Assembly (NCBI RefSeq): GCF_027579695.1
Contig: NC_083587.1
Location: forward strand, 46,983,521-47,047,520
Reading direction: 5' to 3'
Source: Neoarius graeffei
Lineage: Eukaryota > Chordata > Actinopteri > Siluriformes > Ariidae
Length of the DNA stretch: 64,000 nt
The notes beneath the pieces are model-generated. The model was not told the DNA's origin and did no database searches. It saw nothing but the letters and a program-made list of their open reading frames with translations. A program made the translations under genes and the position numbers. Positions 55,401 to 62,608 of this stretch are shown here, piece after piece; the stretch's first letter is position 1, and every line of letters starts with the position of its first letter.

Positions 55401-57392
55401 CCACTAGAAAGGAACGGAATACATGGTTTTTATTCCATTGAAAAAGTGGCCTGTATGTATAATAATACCTATGATCGTTTTATATGCCTAGCTTTCCAGT
55501 GCAGTATGGCCTTCCTATTGACCTCTGTTCTAAGTGTGTGAATTTGAATGTTTTCCAGGGATCTCGAACGAATTCTTCCAACCTGCCATTGAGCTCCAAC
55601 AGATTATCCGACAGCATGTCCGGTGCTCCATCAACATGAATGTCATGAAATGTTCATACACTTAGCTGGTGTGAAAAATGTTCATTCTAATCTCTTCTCT
55701 CCTTCCTTGCAGGTCCATCAAGATTCTATAACTGAACAGCCCTTGGGATGCTGTCCGACATATTTTAATTTTCTTCGTGTGGCAACTGTTTTAAATGTAC
55801 AGTCCGCTCCAAAAGTATTGGCACAGCAAGACCAGTTCTTTTTGTTTTTGCAATATATGGAAGATAATTGGGTTTGAGATCAAAAGATGAATGAGACGAC
55901 GGGTCAGAATTTCAGCTTCTATTTCATGATCTTTACATCTAAATGTGTTAACGTAGAACGTGGCACCTTTGGTGGCAGACCAAAGTATTGAAGTAACAAC
56001 ATTTAATGTTTGGTTGCAAATAACTTGATAAAACCAGCGACCCACTGACATCAGGGAACTGTTGCATTCTTCATTTGTGATGCTTTTCCAGGCTTGTACG
56101 GCAGCTTCTTTCAGTTGTTGTTCTTTATTTTCTTCTTTCTTCAGGAGGTAAAATCCATGATCTGTTGGGTTAAGGTCTAAGGATTGGCTTGAGCTGCCCC
56201 CCTCGGATGAAGTCTTTTGTTGCGTTAGCAGTGTTTTTTAGGTCATTGCCGTGCAGCATGATGAAGTTCCTCCCAATTAGATGAGATGCGTTTCTCTGTA
56301 ACTGTTTCTGAAGGCTTCTGTAGACTTCTTTACATCATCGATAAAGATTAGTGAGCCCGCTTCAGAAGCAGTCGTGCAAACCCAAGCCATGCCACTGCCT
56401 CCACCATGCTTGACTGATGAGCATGTATGCTTTGGATTATGAGCAAGCAGATCCTTCTTTCTCCAAACTTTGTTAGATGTTAATCTTGGTTCCAGAACTT
56501 TTTGTGTCTGATCTCTGTATTGATTGATTTGCAAATTCCACTTCAGTCTTCATATTCTTCTTGGTGATGAGTGGTTCGCATCTTGTAGTATGGCTTCCAT
56601 AAGGCTTCTTTGAACAATGGATAGTGATACCTTCATCCCTCCCCTGTGGAGGTTCTTGGTGATGTCACTGACTGTTATTTTTGGGTTTTTCTTCACAGTT
56701 CTCACGGTTTCTGACTTCAGCTATTGTTGTTAGATGGCAGGTTGTTAGTAAACCAGTAGCTTCTTTCTTTCCCAGGACATTCCAAGTTGTTTCATTGGCT
56801 ATGCCCAATGCTTCTGCACATGCTTAGATTGCTTTTCCCTCTTTTCATATCTTCAAAATGGCTTGTTTTTCTCCCGTAGACATCTCTGTGGTCTGCATGT
56901 GGGTTTATCCTTTTTAACAAATTCAGTCTTTGCAGGTGAAACCCGGGGCTCAAACCAAGAGTAGACCTTTAGTGCTATTAGTTTAAACAATCAATCGAAC
57001 AGAGCGTACCTGGGCAACAAGAAACCTGTCACCTTCTTCAACATTTTTGGATTGCTTGAAAAATGGGTGGGTACAAACAAAAGGTGCCAAGTTGTTGAAC
57101 ACTTCTAGATGTAAATATCAGGAAATGAAAAGCTGAAAAACTGATCTCCAACTCGAATGTGTTCGGTGTAAAGCAGCAAAAAGGAAATGAATTAGCCGTG
57201 CCATTCAAATACTGTCCGAGGGGAGTTTACTTCTCACTACAAACCTTTTTGTATTTTATGTTTTAATTTAAGGCCAAATTTCCTGGACTTAAATAAGCTT
57301 GTTGTGTTTGTACTATCTTCTGTTTTGTAGAACATTCCCTGAAAAGATCTTTCATCAAGTTGATACAGGATTATCCTGACTTTAGTGATTGA
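22059..57392 (+). CDS. matrin/U1-type zinc-finger protein, not identified, 12 coding exons
   Basis: Joining 22059-22109, 37305-37335, 39190-39267, 39356-39495, 39620-39745, 42931-42976, 43065-43127, 48568-48714, 51598-51812, 51970-52074, 55559-55622 and 57331-57392 gives one open frame of about 375 residues; all junctions are GT/AG and phase-consistent. Residues 62-100 hold a C2H2 unit (C74-x2-C77-x11-H89-x5-H95) spaced as in matrin/U1-type fingers, which usually bind RNA or structured nucleic acid. Around residues 101-142 is a charged helical region, 143-299 is Pro/Met/Gly/Ser-rich, and 300-334 is an acidic amphipathic segment ([17 protein letters not shown]). I do not recognise the gene name; a nuclear RNA-related role is inference. 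A splice acceptor just before the ATG implies a non-coding first exon. An alternative ending is a read-through stop at 55639 (360 residues). Confidence 0.85.
22183..22682 (-). mobile_element. copy B of the Crypton-domain TIR element, internally deleted
   Basis: The reverse complement matches 3939-4714: it keeps the [12 protein letters not shown] start and flanks, and lacks the domain-coding middle. It begins about 75 bp after coding exon 1 of the zinc-finger gene. Confidence 0.65.
23088..23470 (-). repeat. tRNA-derived SINE, full length, reversed
   Basis: Runs from CATCTCATTATCTCTAGCCG (tail) to the complement of the GGCGGCACGG head. A clean duplication was not identified. Confidence 0.88.
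24080..24420 (-). mobile_element. Tc1-like transposase relic
   Basis: The minus strand keeps [11 protein letters not shown] (first catalytic Asp region) and [12 protein letters not shown]-like sequence with deletions and stops between. Confidence 0.65.
24757..25292. mobile_element. PIF/Harbinger-like MITE, copy 2
   Basis: 536 bp flanked by TGT on each side (24754-24756, 25293-25295), TIR TGCCCCTTTTCCACC / TACCCCTTTTCCACC. It interrupts the Tc1-like element. Confidence 0.85.
25834..25975 (+). mobile_element. hAT-like end fragment
   Basis: Begins CAGTGTTTTCTCAACCACTG, a hAT-like terminus; holds a C-run and stops where the next repeat begins. Confidence 0.45.
25976..26420. repeat. one arm of the TGGTCACACTACAGC MITE
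   Basis: Begins TATGGTCACACTACAGCTTG and matches the first half of the element at 50730-51572, including the CCTGCTAATAAACACT stretch. Confidence 0.7.
27432..29736 (+). mobile_element. Tc1-like transposon, copy 1, split by a Harbinger-like MITE
   Basis: TIR CAGTTAGGTCCATATATATT and complement of ATTTATGGACCTAACTG, flanked by TA; inserted in the older LINE. It encodes broken transposase: helix-turn-helix [20 protein letters not shown], then [17 protein letters not shown], then [18 protein letters not shown] and [13 protein letters not shown]. Defects: TGA replaces an Arg codon (about 27832), a one-base frameshift in an A7 run near 28205, and the MITE at 28472-29125. Confidence 0.88.
28472..29125 (-). 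mobile_element. PIF/Harbinger-like MITE inside the Tc1 transposon
   Basis: Begins TGGCCCTTTTCCACTACC. Orientation as in 18700-19328. The empty site is given by the uninterrupted Tc1 copy at 59223-60832. Confidence 0.82.
29983..30510. mobile_element. Tc1-type MITE, uninterrupted copy
   Basis: 528 bp with TIR CAGTACCATTCAAAAGTTTG / complement of CAAACTTTTGAACGGTAGTG, flanked by TA. Same family as 6848-7759. Confidence 0.88.
31091..32863 (-). pseudogene. LINE reverse-transcriptase-region reading frame
   Basis: The recognisable part starts near 32740 ([20 protein letters not shown]). Reverse transcriptase fingers and palm motifs follow in order, including [33 protein letters not shown] and [12 protein letters not shown]. 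The FADD box is altered to FADV. After SLRDRVRSS a frameshift near 31365 moves the C-terminal part into another frame. Confidence 0.88.
32646..34196 (-). pseudogene. LINE endonuclease-region reading frame
   Basis: A 516-codon frame with an Arg/Gly/Pro-rich start, then endonuclease motifs: [59 protein letters not shown] and DHHLVVSW. Where the metal-binding Glu of the second motif is expected, the sequence is LTSTH; this may be family-typical. It ends in [13 protein letters not shown] before the frameshift near 32720. Confidence 0.85.
34373..34444. repeat. (AT)n microsatellite at LINE boundary
   Basis: About 36 AT units; a shorter (AT)n is at 31001-31023 on the other side of the LINE. Possibly an expanded target duplication. 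Confidence 0.9.
34765..35280. mobile_element. PIF/Harbinger-like MITE, copy 3, complete
   Basis: 516 bp from TGCCCCTTTTCCACC to GGTGGAAAAGGGGTA, uninterrupted. Confidence 0.85.
35705..37098 (+). mobile_element. hAT-type element, internally deleted
   Basis: TIR CAGGGTTTCCCCTA and complement of TAGGGGAAACCCTG. Inside, plus-strand fragments read [17 protein letters not shown]... and, after a stop and frameshift, [20 protein letters not shown], like the N-terminal zinc-finger region of ZNF862-type hAT proteins. No catalytic domain remains. Confidence 0.7.
37305..37335 (+). CDS. zinc-finger gene, coding exon 2
   Basis: A 31-bp microexon between CTATGACAG and GTAAGT, reading [10 protein letters not shown], exit phase 1. 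It is supported by exact phase fit with exons 1 and 3. Confidence 0.72.
38300..38824. mobile_element. hAT-type MITE
   Basis: Flanked by exact 8-bp GAATCAGG (38292-38299, 38825-38832). Ends CAGAGATGTCC and GGAAGGCCCT. It lies 365 bp before coding exon 3 of the zinc-finger gene. Confidence 0.75.
39190..39267 (+). CDS. zinc-finger gene, coding exon 3
   Basis: The exon is 78 bp between TTCTCTCAGCAG and GTATGT. With the incoming base it reads [20 protein letters not shown] then VTEPVLG. Exit phase 1. Confidence 0.82.
39331..39353. repeat. (TG)n microsatellite forming the acceptor tract of exon 4
   Basis: About 12 TG units run directly into TAG|GTCTAC, the splice acceptor of the zinc-finger exon. 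Confidence 0.9.
39356..39495 (+). CDS. zinc-finger gene, coding exon 4, C2H2 matrin-type finger
   Basis: The exon is 140 bp; the acceptor is (TG)n-TAG and the donor CTG|GTAAGG. It encodes [12 protein letters not shown], then [20 protein letters not shown] and GWKHCFRYL: Cys pair, His and His with U1/matrin spacing. Exit phase 0. Confidence 0.88.
39620..39745 (+). CDS. zinc-finger gene, coding exon 5
   Basis: The exon is 126 bp (42 codons) between TTGATAAACAG and GTGAGA. It reads [18 protein letters not shown] and onward to [10 protein letters not shown], a charged, probably helical stretch after the finger. Confidence 0.85.
40365..40722 (-). pseudogene. unidentified small protein frame with one membrane segment
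   Basis: The first frame starts [11 protein letters not shown] at 40722. After a one-base shift the longer frame reads [20 protein letters not shown], then a hydrophobic stretch [20 protein letters not shown] and a soluble tail to TGA near 40365 (108 codons from its own ATG at 40691). The hydrophobic run is long enough for one membrane helix. I do not recognise the family. It lies in an intron of the zinc-finger gene, antisense, among repeats, so transposon cargo is likely. Confidence 0.35.
40941..42530 (+). mobile_element. Tc1-like transposon, nearly complete, two lesions
   Basis: 1.59 kb with TIR CAGTGCCTTGCAAAAGTATT and complement of AATACTTTTGCAAGACACTG; TA follows the right end. The transposase spans about 41319-42315: paired-like helix-turn-helix ([20 protein letters not shown]), GRPPKLT hook, [11 protein letters not shown] (first Asp), [10 protein letters not shown] (second Asp) and [11 protein letters not shown] (Glu), all three DDE residues kept. 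A frameshift near 41700-41750 and an in-frame TAG at 41905 break it. Confidence 0.92.
42931..42976 (+). CDS. zinc-finger gene, coding exon 6
   Basis: The exon is 46 bp between TTTTATTTATAG and GTAAGT. It reads [15 protein letters not shown], exit phase 1. Confidence 0.8.
43065..43127 (+). CDS. zinc-finger gene, coding exon 7
   Basis: The exon is 63 bp between GCATATAACAG and GTTTTT. It reads [20 protein letters not shown] with its boundary codons. The donor GTTTTT is weak, but the phase on both sides is right. Confidence 0.75.
43650..45420 (-). pseudogene. Ty3/gypsy integrase relic, split by a foldback element
   Basis: On the minus strand, in order: [10 protein letters not shown] (about 45390), the 726-bp foldback, then [10 protein letters not shown] and [17 protein letters not shown] (about 44450), and [18 protein letters not shown] (about 43990). 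These are the HHCC-proximal, core and C-terminal parts of a fish gypsy-type integrase. Stops and frameshifts are many. No LTR, protease or reverse transcriptase was identified. Confidence 0.75.
44625..45350. mobile_element. foldback element, near-perfect 726-bp hairpin
   Basis: Arms of about 360 bp, inverted, with about 11 bp between the innermost paired segments GGCAGCGCATTGATA (44974-44988) and its complement (45000-45014). Ends CTTAAAGGAACAGTCCACCG. The arms differ by few substitutions and by one extra AGTCAGACGC unit in the left arm. Confidence 0.92.
45421..46796. other. intron sequence, possible outer parts of the gypsy relic
   Basis: No gene. The minus-strand frames at 45571-45873 may belong to the same gypsy relic, but I could not match them to a domain. 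Confidence 0.3.
46805..47616. mobile_element. hAT-type MITE with exact 8-bp duplication
   Basis: 812 bp, ends CAGTGATGGGAATAACGGCG and CGTGCCCAACACTG, flanked by ATAGGCAG (46797-46804, 47617-47624). Sub-terminal GTTACT/AACGGCGTTA repeats. Confidence 0.92.
48230..48332. repeat. degenerate end of the TGCCCCTTTTCCACC MITE family
   Basis: Keeps TTGGTGGAAAAGGG and GAACC-type spacing; too decayed to delimit. Confidence 0.4.
48568..48714 (+). CDS. zinc-finger gene, coding exon 8
   Basis: The exon is 147 bp between CATATATCCTCAG and GTAATT. It reads [20 protein letters not shown] and continues Met/Pro/Ala/Ser-rich to SSSSHY. Low-complexity linker. Confidence 0.82.
48850..49035 (-). repeat. second SINE type (CATTTAGCAGACGC family)
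   Basis: CATTTAGCAGACGCTTTTAT, GCCTTGCTCAAGGGCACTTC and a tRNA-like GGGACTCGAACCAGTGACC complement. Related copies at about 59030 and 61676. Confidence 0.7.
49165..49460 (-). pseudogene. Tc1-like transposase relic
   Basis: The minus strand reads [20 protein letters not shown], the region of the catalytic Glu (Ile replaced by Thr), with decayed flanks. Confidence 0.6.
49471..50485. repeat. fish interspersed repeat with TTTATTTGTATAGCGCTTTT end
   Basis: Begins CAAGTTTATTTGTATAGCGC, a motif recurrent in fish genomes. No coding sequence; contains A/G runs. Class not assigned. Confidence 0.55.
50730..51572. mobile_element. palindromic MITE next to exon 9
   Basis: Ends CAGTTACACTACAGCTTGTG and the complement of GCAGGCTGTAGTGTGACCAG. 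The arms share GGTGTTTCCCATAATGAC and ATGGGTTATC-type segments inverted. It ends 26 bp before the exon 9 splice acceptor. Confidence 0.8.
51598..51812 (+). CDS. zinc-finger gene, coding exon 9
   Basis: The exon is 215 bp between CTTATTTCCGTGCCAG and GTATAG. It reads [19 protein letters not shown] and onward to [11 protein letters not shown]. Met/Gly/Asp-rich. The acceptor lies about 26 bp right of the end of a MITE. Confidence 0.85.
51853..51895 (+). repeat. SINE tail fragment
   Basis: Only GACCCTGTAGAACAGGATAA...GATAATGAGATGAGA remains, a strongly 5'-truncated SINE 40 bp after exon 9. Confidence 0.8.
51970..52074 (+). CDS. zinc-finger gene, coding exon 10
   Basis: The exon is 105 bp (35 codons) between TTTGTTTATTTTAG and GTAAGA. 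It reads [20 protein letters not shown] then [15 protein letters not shown], a predicted amphipathic helical segment. A SINE-like repeat begins within about 10 bp of the donor. Confidence 0.85.
52080..52428 (-). repeat. SINE variant starting at the exon 10 donor
   Basis: Its 3' part (complement of the AAACCTTTATTCGTCACATG area) starts within 10 bp of the exon 10 donor. Its tRNA-like head, complement of TGGTGTAGTGGTTAGCATGG, ends at about 52425. Confidence 0.75.
52429..53365. other. intron of the zinc-finger gene, nothing recognised
   Basis: Unique-looking sequence without a supported exon. Confidence 0.4.
53368..53560 (+). repeat. decayed SINE
   Basis: Head GGCGGCACGGTGGTGCAGTG and TTAGCACTGTCGCCTCACAAG, then a deleted core. 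Confidence 0.75.
54058..55147 (+). mobile_element. hAT-type element with BED-like N-terminus and internal minisatellite
   Basis: TIR CAGGGATGAGAA and TTCTCATCCCTG, flanked by exact CAGGTG (54052-54057, 55148-55153). The plus-strand frame [19 protein letters not shown] to [19 protein letters not shown] resembles the start of a hAT-type zinc-finger domain, then runs into the minisatellite. The remainder of the transposase is absent. Confidence 0.72.
54520..55026. repeat. compound minisatellite: (AAT)n plus CTCCCTGTCT
   Basis: About 20 units of TCTCCCTGTCT/TCTCCCTATCT/TCTCCTTGTCT joined by two to ten AAT triplets. Higher-order blocks repeat (a block with a CTCCTTGTCT unit recurs several times). 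Confidence 0.93.
55559..55622 (+). CDS. zinc-finger gene, coding exon 11 (short form)
   Basis: The acceptor GAATGTTTTCCAG precedes [21 protein letters not shown] end it at TCCG|GTGCTC (55622) because this gives phase 1, fitting the last exon. If this donor is not used, the frame runs on six codons (GAPST-like tail) to TGA at 55637-55639. Confidence 0.65.
55800..57150 (-). mobile_element. Tc1-like transposon relic in the last intron
   Basis: Left end CAGTCCGCTCCAAAAGTATTG. The minus strand keeps [20 protein letters not shown] and [20 protein letters not shown]-like transposase sequence. The right boundary is poorly defined. Confidence 0.65.
57331..57392 (+). CDS. zinc-finger gene, probable last coding exon
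   Basis: After TCTTCTGTTTTGTAG the phase-1 frame reads [20 protein letters not shown] and stops at TGA 57390-57392. An AATAAA lies at 57459-57464, about 70 bp downstream, as expected for a terminal exon. The intron before it contains a Tc1 relic. Confidence 0.62.
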
Positions 57393-57458
57393 TTAATAAT
57401 CCTTATATTTATAGGTTTGTTTATAAGGACTTTAAGAAATGTTTCCTATTGTAAATGC

Positions 57459-57464
57459 AATAAA
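57459..57464 (+). terminator. candidate polyadenylation signal AATAAA
   Basis: A canonical hexamer about 70 bp after the stop at 57392, in AT-rich sequence, in the right place to end the zinc-finger gene transcript. Confidence 0.5.
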
Positions 57465-57619
57465 CATGTAAATAATTGATCACTATATTTAGACATGCGG
57501 CGTGAAAGCTCTTCTGCGAATAAGTACTAATTCACTGCACTGTTGTGTTGCAGGTGATGGAGTGGAGTTTTTAGTGTGGTATGGGGTCAGGGTTTAATGC
57601 AGTCAAACTGGGAGAGTAA

Positions 57620-58648
57620 GGCTACGTTCACACTGCAGGCTGAAATGACTCAAATCCGATCTTTTCGCCCATATGTGACCTGTATCCGATCTTTTCTTGA
57701 CAATATGAACGACACAGATCCGATTTTTTCAAATCCGACCCAGGCCGTTTGGATATGTGGTGCTAATTCCGATTCCTATCCGCTCTTTTCATATGCGACT
57801 TCAGTCTGAACCGCCAGGTCGCATTCATCCGACTTACACGTCATCAACAAGCCACAAACGTCACTATTCTGCGCTGAAGTAGGCGGCGGGTCTCTCAAAA
57901 AAAAGTTACAACAACATGGCGCATAATCACGGGCGCAGATAGAGGGTGGGACGGGTGGGATTCGTCCCACCCAGATTTAAATTCACTTCGTTCGGTCCCC
58001 CCCACTTTGCATAAGACAAACCTCACGGAAAAATCAAAAGACTAATTACCATTCGGTTTATTGAGGTGCACAGCAGTGTATACATAGTTGCAATAACTCG
58101 CATAAAACAAAACAAAGACTGATATTCGGTTGGTTGAGCTGCGCAGACTGCACAGGTTGCGAGCTCGAGCTTGGTTGCTATGGTAACCCACAACAAGTTT
58201 GACAGGCATGTTGGGGTTGGTTTGCTGGCAGCTTTGTCCCCCCCAGTTTTTTGTCCCCCCCCCCAGTTCAAAAAACGTATCTGCGCCCCTGCGCATGACA
58301 TCAATGCGAGGGACGCTTCGGGCTGTGAAGGTTCTGAATCTTCTCAATGGAAGGACGCAGAGGTTAGGGAGCTGATTCCCATTTGGGGGGATACAGCTAT
58401 TCAAGCTAGATTGGATGGGTCATACCGCAACCGGGCGGTTTTACTTCCGTAAACACTGGCCATGCTCACTGCGTGTGACGTCGTCGTATCCTGCAATGCG
58501 CATGCGGAACACTTTTAGGTCGCTTTTCGTTCATACTGAGGATCACATACAAGTCGCATATATTTGTTAATGTGAACGACCTCACAAAAAAATCGGATTT
58601 CACAAAAAAATCGGAATTGAGCATTAAGCCTTGCAGTGTGAACGTAGC
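57620..58648. mobile_element. MITE with TIR GCTACGTTCACACTGCA, containing a nested hAT element
   Basis: Matching ends GCTACGTTCACACTGCAGG and its near complement, flanked by GTAAG. Sub-terminal AATCCGAT repeats. The nested element is at 57928-58290. Confidence 0.82.
57928..58290. mobile_element. hAT-like element nested in the MITE
   Basis: Ends CACGGGCGCAGAT and ATCTGCGCCCC. The flanks GCGCATAA and GCGCATGA are a probable 8-bp duplication with one mismatch. Confidence 0.65.
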
Positions 58649-59029
58649 GTAAGAGACCCCTTTCATACTTGGTTGAAAATTCACTGAGCGGATTATAAAG
58701 CTGTAGGAGTCCTTGAGAATAATTTTGGTTTTCAGGGGTTGTGAGCTGAGCAGACTTCATAACAACCCAGTTTCACCACTAACTACATTTGAACTGCTCT
58801 ATAATTTTAATGCTATCTTTTTTGTTTAAAATAATCACTTTATGTTCCCTTGAAATATTCCAGTGCACTTTGTAGTAGTAGCAGCCATACTGTTAAACTT
58901 TAAAAAGAAGTGTGTAAGGTTTGGAAGGAGCATGTAGAATGGACCTGGGGATCAAACTCCTGGTACATATAAGGATGCACACAGCGATTTATAGTATTTT
59001 AAATAACTGCAGACAGGGACTTCACAACA

Positions 59030-59120
59030 AAAGATTACATTACATGACATTTAGCAGACGCTCTTATCCAGAGCGACGTATGACGAATGCAGAAGTCAGG
59101 TACACAAAGTGCTGAACTTC
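59030..59120. repeat. fragment of the CATTTAGCAGACGC SINE family
   Basis: ACATTTAGCAGACGCTCTTA and CCAGAGCGACGTA match the element at 48850. Confidence 0.6.
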
Positions 59121-59222
59121 CAGATAAGAAAGTTCTAGTGCCAACTGAACAAGTGACAGCAATACCTAGTGTAATATGCTGTTGAAGTATCAATACTCAG
59201 TCAAGGAAACAAACCAACTACA

Positions 59223-60832
59223 GTTAGGTCCATAAATATTTGGACAGTGACATTTTTCTAATTTTGGTTCTGTACATTACCACAATGAATTTTGAACAAA
59301 ACAATTCAGATGCAGTTGAAGTTCAGACTTTCAGCTTTAATTCAGTGGGATGAACAAAATGATTGCATAAAAATGGAAGGAACTAAACACAATCCCTTCA
59401 TTTCAGGGGTTCAAAAGTAATTGGACAAATTAAATAATTGTAAATAAAATGTTCATTTCTAATACTTGGTTGAAAACCCTTTGTTGGCAATGACTGCCTG
59501 AAGTCTTGAACTCATGGACATCACCAGACGCTGTGTTTCCTCCTTTTTAATGCTCAGCCAGGTCTTTACTGCAGCGGTTTTCAGTTGCTGTTTGTTTGTG
59601 GGCCTTTCTGTCTGAAGTTTAGTCTTTAGCAAGTGAAATGCATGCTCAATTGGGTTGAGATCAGGTGACTGACTTGGCCATTCAAGAATATTCCACTTCT
59701 TTGCTTTTATAAACTCCTGGGTCGCTTTGGCTTTATGTTCTGGGTCATTGTCCATCTATTATGAAACGCTGACCAATCAGTTTGGCTGGATTTGAGCACA
59801 CAGTATGTCTCTGAATACCTCAGAATTAATCCAGCTGCTTCTGTCCTGTGTCACATCATCAATAAACACTAGTGACCCAGTGCCACTGGCAGCCATGCAT
59901 GCCCAAGCCATCACACTGCCTCCGCCGTGTTTTACAGATGATGTGGTATGCTTTGGATCATGAGCTGTACCACGCCTTCGCCATACTTTTTTCTTTCCAT
60001 CATTCTGGTAGAGGTTGAGCTTGGTTTCATCTGTCCAAAGAATGTTCTTCCAGAACTGTGCTGGCTTTTTTTAGATGTTTTTTAGCAAAGTCCAATCTAG
60101 CCTTTTTATTCTTCAGGCTTATGAGTGGCTTGCACCGTGCAGTGAACCCTCTGTATTTACTTTCATGCAGTCTTCTCTTTATGGTAGATTTGGATATTGA
60201 TACGCCTACCTCCTGGAGAGTGTTGTTCAGTTGGTTGGCTGTTGTGAAGGGGTTTCTCTTCACCATGGAAATTATTCTGCAATCATCCACCGCTGTTGAC
60301 TTCTGTTGGTTTCCAGGTCTTTTTGCATTGATGAGTTCACCAGTGCTTGCTTTCTTTCTTTCTTTCTTTCTCAGGATGTACCAAACTGTAGATTTTGCCA
60401 CTCCTAATATTGTAGCAATTTCTCGGATGGGTTTTTTCTCTTTTCGCAGCTTAAGGATGGCTTGTTTCACCTGCATGGAGAGCTCCTTTGACCGCATGTT
60501 TTCTTCACAGCAAAATCTTCCAAATGCAAGCACCACACCTCAAATCAACTCCAGGCCTTTTATCTGCTTAATTGAGAATGACATAATGAAGGAATTGCCC
60601 ACACCTGCACATGAAATAGCCTTTGAGTCAATTGTCCCTGGAAGTCCCTTTAAAAACAGGGTGGCACATGTTAAGGAGCTGAAACTCCTAAACCCTTCAT
60701 CCAATATTAATGTGGATACCCTCAAACGAAAGCTGAAAGTCTGAACTTAACTGTAACTTGAATATGTTTCAGTAAACAGGTAAAAAAAAAAAACCAAAAT
60801 TTGTCAGGTGTCCAAATATATGGACCTAACTG
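59223..60832 (-). mobile_element. Tc1-like transposon, copy 2, same family as 27432-29736
   Basis: 1.6 kb with TIR CAGTTAGGTCCATAAATATT and complement of AATATATGGACCTAACTG, TA flanks. The minus-strand frame 60536-60027 carries the helix-turn-helix ([20 protein letters not shown]) and [17 protein letters not shown]; frame 59755-59459 carries [18 protein letters not shown] and [13 protein letters not shown]. The halves are separated by the same A7 frameshift as in copy 1. Confidence 0.9.
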
Positions 60833-61187
60833 TATATAAAGTACAACTAAGTAGAGAACTCAAAACCTCAAGCTAGACCATTAATGGAATTAAGGATGGA
60901 ATCTTTCTGAAAAAGATGATGGGGAGATCTTAACACTTGGTTGGAAGAAGCCAGCCATCACAATCGCTCTTTGTCAAAACCCTCCACCGATGTGCAGAGC
61001 TTTCCTTGAAACTCAAAGTCCTAGTCATATGATCAACCCCCAGTGTTTTGTTTCATGTCAAATCAAAATCCAAACCAATATTGGTCTGATGTACAAACTC
61101 GCAGAGAAAGAAAGGGTGCACAAAATCGCAAAACGTTCTAGCCTTCATCAACTCTGGTGCAGCCATGATCATCTTGAATTAGGAAAT

Positions 61188-61563
61188 CTCATCTCATTAT
61201 CTGTAGCCGCTTTATCCTGTTCTACAGGGTCGCAGGCAAGCTGGAGCCTATCCCAGCTGACTACGGGCGAAAGGCGGGGTACACCCGGGACAAGTCGCCA
61301 GGTCATCACAGGGCTGACACATAGACACAGACAACCATTCACACTCACATTCATACTTGCGGTCAATTTAGAGTCACCAGTTAACCTAACCTGCATGTCT
61401 TTGGACTGTGGGGGAAACCGGAGCACCCGGAGGAAACCCACGCGGACAGGGGGAGAACATGCAAACTCCAGACAGAAAGGCCCTCGTCGGCCATGGGGCT
61501 CGAACCCGGGCCTTATTTCTGTGAGGCAACAGCACTAACCACTACACCACCGTGTCGCCCCGG
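61188..61563 (-). repeat. tRNA-derived SINE, full length, reversed
   Basis: Flanked by exact ATTAGGAAAT (61178-61187, 61564-61573). Confidence 0.92.
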
Positions 61564-61675
61564 ATTAGGAAATAACAAGGTAATTTGAAATCCCTTTCGT
61601 TCTCTTGAGCAGGTTCCTCAGCAACCATGTCCTGGATGGTAGCCCTCAAAGAGAGCTTAACGTAACATAAGATTA

Positions 61676-61870
61676 AGTTACAGGGTTTTAGTAGATACAC
61701 TTATCCAGAGTGACTTACAACAAGGGTATACGTGACACAGTGTTCCTGGAGAAGGGGTTACAGGTCTTGCTCAAGGGCCCAACAGTAGCAGCTTGTCAGT
61801 GCTGGGGCTTGAACCTATGACCTTCATATCAGTAACCTAGAGCCTCAGCTATTGAGCCACCACTGTCCAA
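61676..61870 (-). repeat. second-type SINE copy
   Basis: CACTTATCCAGAGTGACTTA, TCTTGCTCAAGGGCC and the complement of a tRNA-like GGGGCTTGAACC stretch. Confidence 0.65.
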
Positions 61871-62039
61871 TAATAATAAAATAAAACTATATTTTTATTT
61901 GCACCAGAGTTCTACATATTGAAGCTGTCATTCATAGTCCCAAAGTCTCTAACAGTACCTAATTGTACTTGGCATCCCCAGTCTCACCTCACACAGCCTC
62001 TTTCTATCCTGGAAAAGCTAAAAGCCAGCCAAATCATTA

Positions 62040-62187
62040 AAACACTTCCGTGACTTTTATTTTGAAACCCGTGACCGTGGACAGACACAGAGACTCGTGT
62101 TCCGGTTATCCAGGAAGTACCGATTTCTGTTTTCACAGAGCCGCAGACGTGTGCAGAGCGATTTTGTGGTTCGAGACGAAATAAAGG
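62040..62187 (+). promoter_or_regulatory. possible 5' untranslated exon/promoter area of the 62609 gene
   Basis: GC-richer than its surroundings and ending in GAAATAAAG|GTAATT, a plausible donor about 420 bp before the ATG exon, which has its own acceptor. There is no TATA box or other clear motif; this is only a candidate. Confidence 0.25.
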
Positions 62188-62608
62188 TAATTTCAGCACA
62201 CTGTTGCTAATCGTTTAGTTTATTAATTAGTTAATTAATTTACCCTGAGACGAGCGATATATTTAGGTCGTAAAAAACAACAAACAGTAGATTCTTTTTT
62301 TTGTTGTAACGTTACCTCGTCTTTGCTAATAGCATCACAGCTAATGTTAAGCTAGGTACTGTTTAATTATTAATGCAGAGGTGAAACTTATCTTTGTGTA
62401 TTATTATTATTATTATTATTATATTTATATACCTTTTTTTCCCTTGTAAACTTTAAAAGGTCGCTATCTTATCCTCTGCCGCTAATATGCTAACAAACTA
62501 AGAAGCTAAGCCTTTCTGTGACGTGACGGTAATACGGATAATCATTTTCCCAGCTAGCTGAGCGTAATTTTAATTGTAGTCTTTGTCCATCTTGAGATTT
62601 CTCCCAGA

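Noticed and set aside
60058-60744. 228-codon plus-strand frame opposite the Tc1 transposase
   Set aside because: Antisense shadow of the transposase; the minus strand carries the DNA-binding and catalytic motifs. The same applies to 27591-28220.
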